Below, piece by piece: positions 25,037 through 34,145 of a stretch of 64,000 bases of DNA; positions within the stretch are counted from its first letter, which is position 1, and every line of letters starts with the position of its first letter. The position numbers and the translations under genes were made by a program. The stretch covers positions 1-64,000 of the forward strand of contig JBBDPC010000126.1 of the NCBI GenBank assembly GCA_040876735.1, given 5' to 3'. Below the pieces are notes generated by a model that saw only the letters and a program-made list of their open reading frames with translations, was not told the DNA's origin and made no database searches. This DNA comes from Natronomicrosphaera sp040876735. GTDB taxonomy: Bacteria > Planctomycetota > Phycisphaerae > Phycisphaerales > Phycisphaeraceae.

Positions 25037-27403
25037 TCAAGCCGCCCCCACCGTCTCCGCCTCGCGTTCGCGCGCCGCCTCCGCCTCACTCACCCGCAGC
25101 CCGCCGGGCAACTGGTCCCGCTTGTCCAGCGCGTCGCGCACCTGCGCCGCACGCCGCCTCGACAGCCGGTTGGCCAGCCACGGCTCAAACAGCGCCACCA
25201 GCAGCGCCAGCCACAGCAGCGTGTTCCACAGCCCGCGGCCCTGCCGGGCCACGCCGCCCTCGCTCACCAGCGCCTCGGGCCGGTCGAGAAACGCCATCGC
25301 CGTCTGTGGGTGCAGCCGGTCGCGCAGCGCCGCTTCGTCGAGGTACCACCGCTGCGACACGTCCGACGGCACGTTGGCCGCCACCAGCCGGGCCGGTGCG
25401 CTGCCCACGGCCGCGGCGCTGGGGCGGATCGCGTAGACGCCGGCCTGCTCCGTCTCCCGGTACGCCAGCCCGCCGCCCGTTTGCATGTCCGGCTCGGGAT
25501 AGCCGACCACGCCGCCGGGCCCTTCAATGCGCATCGGCTCCGCCTCGCTGGCGGCGGTCGGCAACGACACCACCTGCCCCGTGCGGATGAAGTTCGCCCC
25601 CGGCGCCGCCTGCTGGGCGAGATAGCCCACCGCCCGGTAGACCCACGGTACATAGGTCGGGTCCAGGGGGAAGCTGGTCCAGTCGCGATCGATTGAACTG
25701 GCGAACAGCATTACCCGCCCGCGCCCATAGCGCCGTTCAACCAGCACCGGCTGGCCGGTGGCGTCACGCATCAGCACGTCCGCGCCGTCGCGCGGCGCAA
25801 GCTGGTAGCGGCGGGTGAAACGCACGTTGGAAAAGCTGCCCATCCCGCCTGCGCCGAAGCCGGCCAGCATCGGGTGCGCTTCGTCGATCGTGGCGATGAT
25901 GTGCGGGTCTTGATCCGCGTCGGCGTTCACGTCGAGTGCGGCGAGGCGGGCGGTGGCGGCGTCGTCATCGTCACCCAGCAGGTCGCCGAGGCGGGCGGGC
26001 AGCAGGCCGCCGTGCAGGCGGTGCTCGACGCTCCAGCGGTTGTACGCGTCGCGCCGCACCCGGTCGCCGAGCGTGATCAGCACGCTGCCGCCGCGGTCGA
26101 CATACTGCTCCACCGCTTCGATCGTATCGTCAGACAGCTCGGCGACATTGGCCAGCACCAGCAGCGGATGGCCCGCCAGGCGGTCGGCGGTCAGCTCGGC
26201 CGGGGTGGTTTCATCCACATGCACGGGCGGCTGGCCCTGCATCGCTTCGCCGGGCAACTGGTCAGGCTGCACGCTCAACGCCAGGCGGAGGAAAAACAAC
26301 TCGTCGTTCCGCCGCACCTGCGATCGTGCGCCGTTGACCGCCAACACGCGCACGCGATCCTCCACCTGCACCGCAAAGTGGCGGGCATCGTCGGCGGCCA
26401 GCGCATCGCTGCTGCCGCCCTCGGCCCGGCTGATTGCAATGCGGCCGGCGAACCAGCCCGCGTCCGTGAAGCGATGCGTGAACCGCACCAGCCGCGATCG
26501 GCCGGCGGGCAGTTCGACGTCGCGCTGGCTCACCGTGTTGTCGCCGATCACCAGGTCGGCCGTCACCGTCTGCGGGTCGGGGCCGTGGTTGGTCAGCATC
26601 GCGCGGAAGTGAAACGGCACGCCCACCATCGGCCGGGCCGCGCCATACTGCACCGCCTCCACCGCGACGTTCGCCGCCGCCTCGCCCGGCTCCGGCCGGG
26701 TCGCCACCAGCATCACCCCCACGCCCGGCCCGACCGCCAGCGACTCGTCCACCCGCAGCGCACCATCCTGCAGATCGCTGAACACATACACCTCGCGCTG
26801 CCCGCTGCTCGCCGCCTCGCCTTCGCCCACGCCCATGGCCCGCGCCGCCGCAGCCACCGCGCTGTCCACGTCGCTGGCCAGGTCGGTCAGTTCGATCTGC
26901 CGGATCGCCTCGCGCACCTGCGCCAGCTCCGGCGTCGGCTCGTCGAACAGCACGGCCGCTCCCGCCTCGCGCCGGCCGGCGAGCACGACGGTCGCCCGGT
27001 CGCCCCGGGCCGGCGACAATTCGTCGAGCAGTTGCAGCGCCGCGTCGCGGGCGCGTTCGAGCAGCAGGCCGTCGCGCGTCTGTACGCCCATGCCCGCCGA
27101 GTCGTCGATCACGATCGCCACATGCCGCGCCTCGCCCCCGCCGCCGAGCATGCCCAGCCCCGACGTGCGGATCAACGGCTGCGCCAGCGCCAACGCCAGC
27201 AATGCCAGCAGCGCCATCCGCATGAGCATCAGCAGCAGGTCCTGCAACTTCGCCCGCCGCGACGCCCGCAGGAAACGCTCGTCGAAGAACTGGTTGGTCG
27301 AGAACGTGATCGTCTGCGCCCGCCGTGCCCGGCGAAGGTGCAGCGCCAGCGGAATCACCGCCGCGAGCAGCCCGAGCAGAAACCATGGTGCCAGAAACGT
27401 CAT
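25037..27403 (-). CDS. BatA-like VWA membrane protein, cassette 2
   Basis: 788 aa. The N-terminus MTFLAPWFLLGLLAAVIPLA plus the second hydrophobic helix (about 57-80) is the BatA N-terminal double-transmembrane region. The VWA domain starts at VAIVIDDSAGM near residue 97; the metal site is DDSAG, so the second Ser of D-x-S-x-S is Gly. An amidotransferase-like core (VLVLANVAELSDDT, VDRGGSVLITLGD) and a C-terminal membrane segment (about 735-755) follow. The C-terminal tail is charged and rich in E, A and R. It is a paralog of the protein at 40588-42957. It probably acts in a complex with MoxR and DUF58 proteins at the membrane. Confidence 0.85.
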   Translation of the reverse strand: MTFLAPWFLLGLLAAVIPLALHLRRARRAQTITFSTNQFFDERFLRASRRAKLQDLLLMLMRMALLALLALALAQPLIRTSGLGMLGGGGEARHVAIVIDDSAGMGVQTRDGLLLERARDAALQLLDELSPARGDRATVVLAGRREAGAAVLFDEPTPELAQVREAIRQIELTDLASDVDSAVAAAARAMGVGEGEAASSGQREVYVFSDLQDGALRVDESLAVGPGVGVMLVATRPEPGEAAANVAVEAVQYGAARPMVGVPFHFRAMLTNHGPDPQTVTADLVIGDNTVSQRDVELPAGRSRLVRFTHRFTDAGWFAGRIAISRAEGGSSDALAADDARHFAVQVEDRVRVLAVNGARSQVRRNDELFFLRLALSVQPDQLPGEAMQGQPPVHVDETTPAELTADRLAGHPLLVLANVAELSDDTIEAVEQYVDRGGSVLITLGDRVRRDAYNRWSVEHRLHGGLLPARLGDLLGDDDDAATARLAALDVNADADQDPHIIATIDEAHPMLAGFGAGGMGSFSNVRFTRRYQLAPRDGADVLMRDATGQPVLVERRYGRGRVMLFASSIDRDWTSFPLDPTYVPWVYRAVGYLAQQAAPGANFIRTGQVVSLPTAASEAEPMRIEGPGGVVGYPEPDMQTGGGLAYRETEQAGVYAIRPSAAAVGSAPARLVAANVPSDVSQRWYLDEAALRDRLHPQTAMAFLDRPEALVSEGGVARQGRGLWNTLLWLALLVALFEPWLANRLSRRRAAQVRDALDKRDQLPGGLRVSEAEAAREREAETVGAA

Positions 27404-27439
27404 TGCGTACTCACCTCTCCCCCAGCGGCCGAGCCCACT

Positions 27440-28378
27440 TCAGTGGGCCGGCGCCTGCGTCAGCGCCCCCATGTGCGCCCGCCGGCTCAGGTACGTCCCG
27501 AGAAACACGTCAAACGGCTCACTCGTGTCCGCCAGCGCATACCCGATCTCGCGCGACAGACACCCGTTGCGCAGCGCATCGAGGTACGCATTGAGCTGTT
27601 CGAGATAGTGGCTGCGGATCGCCTCGGCGTCGGCCATGATCTCCTGCCCCGTCTCGATGTCGCGGATCTGCCCGGCATCGCGAAACGGGAACGTCAGCTC
27701 CGCCCGGTCCAGCGTCTGCAACACCACCGCTTCATGCTTGCGGTGGCGGAACATTCCCATCGCCTCCATCAGCGTGTCCGGCCCCTTCGCTTCGCCCAGC
27801 AGGTCGGAAACCACCACGACCAGCGCCCGCCGTTTCATCGTCTGCGCCAGTTCGTTGAACGTGGCGACGAGGTCGGTGTCTCCCTCGGCCTTGACGTCTT
27901 CGAGCGCTTCGAGCACGACGCGCAGATGAGACCGGCCCTGCCGTGGCGGGATGTGCGTCCGCACGCCGTTGCCGCAGATGATCAGCCCAAACGCATCCTG
28001 CTGCACCATCATCAGGTGCGCGAGCGTCGCGGTGAGGTAGCAGGCGTATTCGAGCTTGGTCATCTCGCCGGCGTGTTGATAGCCCATGCTGGCCGAGGCG
28101 TCGAGCACGAGGTAGCCGCGCAGGTTGGTCTGTTCTTCGTACTGTTTGACGTAAAGGCGATCGCGCCGGGCGAGCAGTTTCCAGTCGAGGTGGCGGGGGT
28201 CGACGCCGGGCGAGTATTCGCGATGCTCGGCGAACTCGACGGAGAAGCCGCGCCGCGGCGAGCGGTGCTGGCCGGAGAAGAGGCCGTCCACGACAAGGCG
28301 CGCGGCGAGGCCGAGGTTCTTGAGGCGCGCCAGCGCGGCGGGGTCGAGGTAGCGGGTGCCTTTGAGCGGTTCGGGCAT
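27440..28378 (-). CDS. DUF58 protein (VWA-like), cassette 2
   Basis: 312 aa, the usual size. DUF58 signatures are SGQHRSPRRGFSVEFAEHRE, YSPGVDPRHLDWKLLARRD and LYVKQYEEQTNLR, leading into a VWA-like domain with an intact metal site LDASASMGY (near residue 95) and VVVVSDLLGEAKG. DUF58 genes almost always sit next to MoxR ATPase genes, as here. No membrane segment, so it is cytoplasmic and probably bridges MoxR to the membrane VWA proteins. The paralog is at 43083-43994. Confidence 0.9.
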   Translation of the reverse strand: MPEPLKGTRYLDPAALARLKNLGLAARLVVDGLFSGQHRSPRRGFSVEFAEHREYSPGVDPRHLDWKLLARRDRLYVKQYEEQTNLRGYLVLDASASMGYQHAGEMTKLEYACYLTATLAHLMMVQQDAFGLIICGNGVRTHIPPRQGRSHLRVVLEALEDVKAEGDTDLVATFNELAQTMKRRALVVVVSDLLGEAKGPDTLMEAMGMFRHRKHEAVVLQTLDRAELTFPFRDAGQIRDIETGQEIMADAEAIRSHYLEQLNAYLDALRNGCLSREIGYALADTSEPFDVFLGTYLSRRAHMGALTQAPAH

Positions 28379-28413
28379 GGTGGAAGCCGGTTTGGAAAGG
28401 GTGTTGAGGTCGT

Positions 28414-28908
28414 TCAGGCGGTCGCGGCTGGGCCGGGTGGAACGATCGGGAATGCGTCGAGGTCCTGGAGGAGCATGTCACGATCTTCCGAATCAGTGAT
28501 GTTGAGTATGGCGGCGTGCATCTGCTGCGTGTGACGACTGCATGTTGCCACGTCGTCCGCGACGGCGGCTGCCCGCGCCACCGCTTCGTGGCCGTAGGCG
28601 ATGAAAAAAGGGCCGAGATCATGGTCGACCGCCAGTTGCAAGGCCGGCCTGGCGTAGCTCATGGCTTCGTCGGGTCGTTCCGTCAGAGCATAAACACGGG
28701 CGAGCAGCCAATCGCCGATCGCCAGGTTATTCGGCGTATGGTCGGCAACCTGTGACCAGTGCCACCGCGATGCATGGGCGCAATGGATCATCTGCTGCGC
28801 CTGTTCGGCCGTGCGGTTGCGTTGCACGATCAACTCCCACGTCCGATTGAAACAGTCGGCGGCGAAGTGGTGGTGCACCTTCTGCATGTCAATGGTGGTG
28901 TCAGACAT
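28414..28908 (-). CDS. Helical protein of unknown function
   Basis: About 164 aa starting MSDTTIDMQKVHHHFAADCF; AGGA stands 8 bp before the ATG at 28908. It looks all-helical with a TPR-like character (NNLAIGDWLLARVYALTERP, DEAMSYARPALQLAVDHDL). I do not recognise the family by name. It is inserted between moxR and DUF58 of cassette 2 and has no equivalent in cassette 1. No signal peptide or membrane segment. It could be an adaptor or an unrelated passenger. Confidence 0.65.
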   Translation of the reverse strand: MSDTTIDMQKVHHHFAADCFNRTWELIVQRNRTAEQAQQMIHCAHASRWHWSQVADHTPNNLAIGDWLLARVYALTERPDEAMSYARPALQLAVDHDLGPFFIAYGHEAVARAAAVADDVATCSRHTQQMHAAILNITDSEDRDMLLQDLDAFPIVPPGPAATA

Positions 28909-28972
28909 GATTTGCATCCTGAGCGCGAACAACGGCCTTCCGGCCGGGGCTATTGCGTTGCCTGCCAGCCGA

Positions 28973-30046
<1,074 letters not shown>

Positions 30047-30055
30047 GGTTGAGAT

Positions 30056-30087
30056 CCAGAGGTCAGAGGTTCAGAGGTCAGAGGTCC
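30056..30087. repeat. Tandem heptamer array upstream of the cassette-2 moxR gene
   Basis: CAGAGGT occurs four times in a row with one extra T in the middle. On the coding (minus) strand this reads ACCTCTG repeats, about 10 bp before the moxR ATG. Confidence 0.7.
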
Positions 30088-30102
30088 GGGCGAGCCGCTC
30101 GA

Positions 30103-30450
30103 TCAGTCCTCGGGCGGCTGTTGCCAGTCGACGTCCAACTGCGGGTCGCCCGTGGAAGTCAGGTCAAAGGTGGCTACCAGATTGAAGGGCGGGCCGGCTG
30201 CGTCGCCGGCGCCGTCCGGCTTCTCCCCGGTCTCGGCGACGTAGAAATAGGCGGTGTCGGTGGAACGGTCGACCACGGTCATGCCCACGCCTCCGAACCA
30301 GATGCCGAGCGATGCGTCATAGCGGGCGTGGACATCGGCTTGCGCGGCGTCCTGTGCCGACGTCGGCGAGTTGAGAGCGAGCATCAGTCCGCAGGCGAGG
30401 CCGACGACGAAGATGATTGCACAGATCCAGCGCTGTCCTGTTGTCATCAT
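30103..30450 (-). CDS. Small exported protein of unknown function
   Basis: 115 aa. An N-terminal hydrophobic helix (about 8-28; WICAIIFVVGLACGLMLAL) is a signal peptide or membrane anchor. The rest is a small soluble domain with strand-like segments GIWFGGVGMTVVD, TAYFYVAETG and FNLVATFDLTS. Family not recognised. It lies 27 bp after the DUF4159 gene and 56 bp before moxR, so it links cassettes 1 and 2 in one transcription unit. Confidence 0.6.
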   Translation of the reverse strand: MMTTGQRWICAIIFVVGLACGLMLALNSPTSAQDAAQADVHARYDASLGIWFGGVGMTVVDRSTDTAYFYVAETGEKPDGAGDAAGPPFNLVATFDLTSTGDPQLDVDWQQPPED

Positions 30451-30477
30451 GTGGTTCCTTCACTCACGAGCCTCAGG

Positions 30478-32028
30478 TTACTGCTGCAAGGCGTAGCAGA
30501 GAATGTTCAAGGCCAGTTGGCGGGCGGAGTCGGCGTCGTAGGCGTTGGCGTAGGGGTCGTGGATGCCTTTGAGCATGGCGAGCGTGTCGTTGGGCGAGTA
30601 GATGATGGCGACGCGGTTGTTGAGGGTGACGGCTTCGACGTGCGGCTCGCGGGGTTGCTGGGTGCCGGCGTCGCGCATCTGTTCGATGTCGTAGAGCGTG
30701 GAGAAGAGGTCGTGGTCGGCGGGGAGGCGTTCGAGGTCGTGGTCGGGGGCGAGCTGGGCGATCAGGGCGCGGGCTTCGCGGTCGAACTTGGCGTAGCCGG
30801 ACGTGTTGTTGATGAAGAGGAATCCGCCGGCCTGGAGGTGGCGGCGCAGTGCGGTGACGCCGGCGTCGTCGAGGTTGGGTTCGCTCATGCCGGTCATGAT
30901 GAGGATGGGCGTGTCGATCAGCGCGGCGGGCTCGGGGTCGACGGCTTCGAGTTCGTAAGCGACCGGCACGCTGGTGCGCAGGGCGGCGAGGCGGATGAGC
31001 TGGTAGAGGCTGTTGGGGTCGGGGTTCCAGTCGCCCTGGTGGCGGAGCAGGCCGAGGCGGACGGCGGCGCGGTGCTGCTGCTGCGTGCCTTCGATGGGCT
31101 GGGTGTAGGCCTGGGCCTGGGCGAAGTTGCGGTTGGCGGAGATGTAGGCGACGAGGTTGATGCCCATGCGGATGGCGTCGCCGGGGAGCATGGCCATGGT
31201 CGGTTCGGGCTGGCGGTCGCCGCGTCGCGGGGCGGGCGGGGCATAGAACTCGTCCCAGCCGCAACTGAGGTCGTAGGGTGAGAGGATGACGGCTGTGCGT
31301 GCGGCGATGTTGATGCCCAGCATCTGCGGCGGGCTTTCAAAGCGGCTGTGCGTGCCGTCGTGGATGGTGAAGTAGTTGACGTTGTCGTACTGGTAGTAGC
31401 CGCGGAAGGCGGGGTGGTCGACCTGGAGCGTGTCGAGCTGGCGTTGGGGGAAGATCTGCTGCATCTCTTGCTGGAAGGCGGCGGTGAAGGCGGGGCTGCC
31501 GAGGGTGGCCTCGGCGAGAAGGGTGCCGCCGTCGAGCAGGTATTCGCGGAGCGCTTCGCGCTGGGGTTCGGTGAAGGTGAAGGCTTCGTAGCCGGACATG
31601 TAGAGGACGGGGATGCGGACGGGCTGGCCGTCGGCCTGTTGCTGGGCGAGTTCGTCGAGGCTGAGGACGGTGTGGCCGTACCACGCGTCGATCTGATGGC
31701 GGACGTGTCGGAGGAGGTTGTCGATGTCGCCGGGGTTGGGCATGTAGTCCTGGCTGTCGCCGTAGGCCAGGCGTGCGACGAAGACGGGTGGGGAAGGCTC
31801 GGCCTTGGGCTCGGAGCGGCGCAGCGGGACGGCGGGCAGGGGGAGGGGGGGCAGGCCCTCGGCGGCGGTTTCGCGTTGCGGGTCCTGGCGCGGCGGCGGG
31901 CCGACGGTGCCCAGTTGCCGGTCCTGGGCGAGCAGGGGCGTGGCGGCGAGCAGCACGGCGAGCGCGGCGGCGAGCCAGGCGTTGAACGAACCGGTGCGAG
32001 ATGTTTGGCGTGACTTGTGCTGCCGCAT
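30478..32028 (-). CDS. Exported protein with two tandem DUF4159 domains
   Basis: 516 aa. The start at 32028 has GGAGA 7 bp upstream and gives a signal peptide (about 14-34, ending LLAQ). After a Pro-rich linker come two copies of DUF4159. The first (about 80-315) has FVARLAYGDSQDYMPNPGDI, VLYMSGYEAF, LLDGGTLLAEA, DHPAFRGYY and CGWDEFY. The second (about 325-515) has VRLGLLRHQGDW, ILIMTGMSEP, LQAGGFLFINNTSGY and VAIIYSPND. DUF4159 proteins occur beside MoxR/VWA genes in planctomycetes and resemble amidotransferase-like folds; their function is unknown. A double-domain form is less usual. Confidence 0.82.
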   Translation of the reverse strand: MRQHKSRQTSRTGSFNAWLAAALAVLLAATPLLAQDRQLGTVGPPPRQDPQRETAAEGLPPLPLPAVPLRRSEPKAEPSPPVFVARLAYGDSQDYMPNPGDIDNLLRHVRHQIDAWYGHTVLSLDELAQQQADGQPVRIPVLYMSGYEAFTFTEPQREALREYLLDGGTLLAEATLGSPAFTAAFQQEMQQIFPQRQLDTLQVDHPAFRGYYQYDNVNYFTIHDGTHSRFESPPQMLGINIAARTAVILSPYDLSCGWDEFYAPPAPRRGDRQPEPTMAMLPGDAIRMGINLVAYISANRNFAQAQAYTQPIEGTQQQHRAAVRLGLLRHQGDWNPDPNSLYQLIRLAALRTSVPVAYELEAVDPEPAALIDTPILIMTGMSEPNLDDAGVTALRRHLQAGGFLFINNTSGYAKFDREARALIAQLAPDHDLERLPADHDLFSTLYDIEQMRDAGTQQPREPHVEAVTLNNRVAIIYSPNDTLAMLKGIHDPYANAYDADSARQLALNILCYALQQ

Positions 32029-32073
32029 GGCCGAGTCTCCTTGTGCCGCAACCGGGTTGCGGTCGATCACCAT

Positions 32074-32928
32074 TCAGCGATACTGCGAGAGATCCGTCCC
32101 CTTGAGAATGACAGGTTCGATGGGCGTGCCGTCCGGCTCCACCGCCACCACCCCCGGCCCGGGGCTGGGCACGACCACTCGCTCCAGATTGACGGTCGGT
32201 TCATCGGCTGTCAATGCAATTCCGCCAAGATAACGCGCATAAGCCATGCGCTTGGCGCGGAAGTCATCTTCAAACAACCGTTCACGGACCAGTGCGTAGT
32301 AAGGGCGTTCCTGATACGGGGCCCACGTGTGCTCCATCGGGTCTTCCCACTGGTAGCGGTCGACCCGCCAGACCCATTCGCCCTGGCGGTAGCCGCCGCC
32401 GACGAAGGGGCGTCGGCGAAGTTGCATCATGAGCAAGGCGGCGTTCTGGAGGTTGCCCTGAAGGTCGAGCACGTGCACGTCGTCGCCGAAGGCGGTGAAC
32501 TGGTCGGAGCGCTGCTTGTCGAGGATGGCTTCGCGGGCGCCCTCTTCCAGGGGCGGGTCGCCGACGTAGTCGCTTTGGGGGACGGTGGCGTCCCAGCCCT
32601 GGACGATGGCGCCGTCGTCGAGCACGAAGCGCAGGTCGTATCGGCCGGGCACGGGGAGGTCGTCGAAGCGTACGCGGTCGCCGTCGAGCGTGCCGGGGTG
32701 GTGGGTGGCGTAGAGGCCGATGTCGAGCTTTTCGCCGTCGCGGGTGGTCATGTGGCGGGCGTGGCGTTGGACGGCGATGGCCTGGCGGACGGTGACGCCG
32801 TCGGGCAGGGCGAGTTGCGCTTCGATGACGCCGGCGGGCGCGGGGGCGTCGGCGACGGCGGTGGCGGTGAGCACTGCGAGCAGGGGCAGGGCGGCGAGCA
32901 GAATCAATGGGTGAATGATGCGGTGCAC
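32074..32928 (-). CDS. Exported protein of unknown function
   Basis: 284 aa with a signal peptide (MHRIIHPLILLAALPLLAVL, cut near AVADA). The mature part has a beta-sandwich-like stretch (about 30-120) followed by a mixed region with FGDDVHVLDLQGNLQNAALL, RPFVGGGYRQGEWVWRVDRY and a C-terminal PGPGVVAVEPDGTPI. I do not recognise the family. It lies 45 bp before the DUF4159 gene and is probably co-transcribed; a periplasmic role linked to the MoxR/VWA system is an inference from position. Confidence 0.65.
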   Translation of the reverse strand: MHRIIHPLILLAALPLLAVLTATAVADAPAPAGVIEAQLALPDGVTVRQAIAVQRHARHMTTRDGEKLDIGLYATHHPGTLDGDRVRFDDLPVPGRYDLRFVLDDGAIVQGWDATVPQSDYVGDPPLEEGAREAILDKQRSDQFTAFGDDVHVLDLQGNLQNAALLMMQLRRRPFVGGGYRQGEWVWRVDRYQWEDPMEHTWAPYQERPYYALVRERLFEDDFRAKRMAYARYLGGIALTADEPTVNLERVVVPSPGPGVVAVEPDGTPIEPVILKGTDLSQYR

Positions 32929-32950
32929 GGCTTCTCCCTCGTTAAGCGAT

Positions 32951-32979
32951 CCGGGGCTTCGCTGCGCTCAGCCCCCGGC
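32951..32979. repeat. GC-rich hairpin, family D-like
   Basis: CCGGGGCT, then TCGCTGCGCTC, then AGCCCCCGG. The arms pair with one bulge. The loop CTTCGCTGCGCTCAG resembles the loop of the family D hairpins. Confidence 0.55.
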
Positions 32980-33015
32980 TTGTAAACTTCTTTCCCCAAT
33001 CCCCAATCCCTGGCC

Positions 33016-34095
33016 TTACCGCTGGTAGGCGGGGAGGTAGTGCATGTAGACCTCGAGCGTCAGGGCGCCGAGCGCGGTGGAGTAGCAGCGGGCGTCGTTG
33101 CCGTTGTGGTTATTTTCGTTGTAGCCTTCCCAACTTCCGTTGGCGTGCTGATTTTCGAGCAGGAACTGGCGCACCTGCGGGTGCCACTGGTTCCAGTACG
33201 CGCCGCCGGCCTGGTAGGCGGCCTGCATGGCGTAGTAGTTGGAATACCAGAAGCGGGCGATGTTCGTGCCGTACTTCTGGTCGGTCATCCATGCGAGGGT
33301 GGCGTCGACGGATTCGTGGTCGTAGAGGCCCATCAACTGCATGCTCAGCGAGCCGCCGCCGGCGCGGGCGAGGCTGCGGTCGTTGCGGCCGGGCTGGTAG
33401 GCGTAGCCGCCGCCGTCGATGATGCATGACTTCACATAGCCCTGCGCCTTTTCGAACGTTTCATCGGGCACGTCGAGGCGGGCGTTGATGGCGGCGCGGA
33501 GGGCGACGATCTGCACGACGCTGACGGTCAGGTCGGCATCGTTGGGGCGGGGGTGGTAGCGCCAGCCGCCCTGGTCGTTTTGCGAGTTGACGATGAGGGC
33601 GACGGCGCTTTGTACGCTGCGGCGCATTTCGGGCGAGGGGACGAAGCCGTACGCTTCGATCATGGCCAGCGTCGCCAGGCCGTGCTCGTACATCGGGCCG
33701 TGCGAGGTGTTGGGCGAGTGGTAGAGGCCGTCGTCGCGCTGGGTGGCGAGCAGGTAGTTGATCGCCCGGTCGATGACGTGCTGGTAGGGGCCGCGTCCCG
33801 GCTCGTGGCCGCGGCCGAGGAAGGCGAGCAGGCAGAGCGCGTTGACGCCGTTGTTCGACCCGACGTTGTTGTCCCCGAACCCGCTGGGCCATGAGCCGTC
33901 GCCGCGCTGGTGTTGCAGCAGGTATTCCAGTGCCCGGTCGACCGCCGCTTCGACGCGCGCCATTTCGCGCGGGTCGGGCAGCAGGTTCTGCTCGTGTTCG
34001 CCGTTGATCGCTTGTGCGTGGGCGGAGGACGTCGTGACACCGATCACCAACAAGCCGACCATCAATAGATTGACGCACCGCATATCCATGTTCAT
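33016..34095 (-). CDS. Exported alpha/alpha-toroid protein (prenyltransferase / squalene-cyclase repeat type)
   Basis: 359 aa with a signal peptide (about 1-27, ending AHAQA). Repeats of the QW/prenyltransferase type follow: LQHQRGDGSWPSGFG, LATQRDDGLYHSPN, NSQNDQGGWRYHP and ENQHANGSWEGY, each beginning a helix-turn-helix unit of an alpha/alpha toroid. The DxDD motif of true squalene-hopene cyclases is not seen, so this is not a terpene cyclase in the strict sense. Such exported toroid proteins are common in planctomycete MoxR/VWA operons, where the function is unknown. It lies 50 bp downstream of the 826-aa VWA gene. Confidence 0.83.
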   Translation of the reverse strand: MNMDMRCVNLLMVGLLVIGVTTSSAHAQAINGEHEQNLLPDPREMARVEAAVDRALEYLLQHQRGDGSWPSGFGDNNVGSNNGVNALCLLAFLGRGHEPGRGPYQHVIDRAINYLLATQRDDGLYHSPNTSHGPMYEHGLATLAMIEAYGFVPSPEMRRSVQSAVALIVNSQNDQGGWRYHPRPNDADLTVSVVQIVALRAAINARLDVPDETFEKAQGYVKSCIIDGGGYAYQPGRNDRSLARAGGGSLSMQLMGLYDHESVDATLAWMTDQKYGTNIARFWYSNYYAMQAAYQAGGAYWNQWHPQVRQFLLENQHANGSWEGYNENNHNGNDARCYSTALGALTLEVYMHYLPAYQR

Positions 34096-34145
34096 TCCAC
34101 CTTCCCGATCATCGATTCATCGATAAGCGATCATCGATGCTCGCA

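Noticed and set aside
33016..34095. Squalene-hopene cyclase
   Set aside because: Only the repeat architecture is present; the catalytic DxDD motif is missing, the protein is half the usual size and it has a signal peptide.
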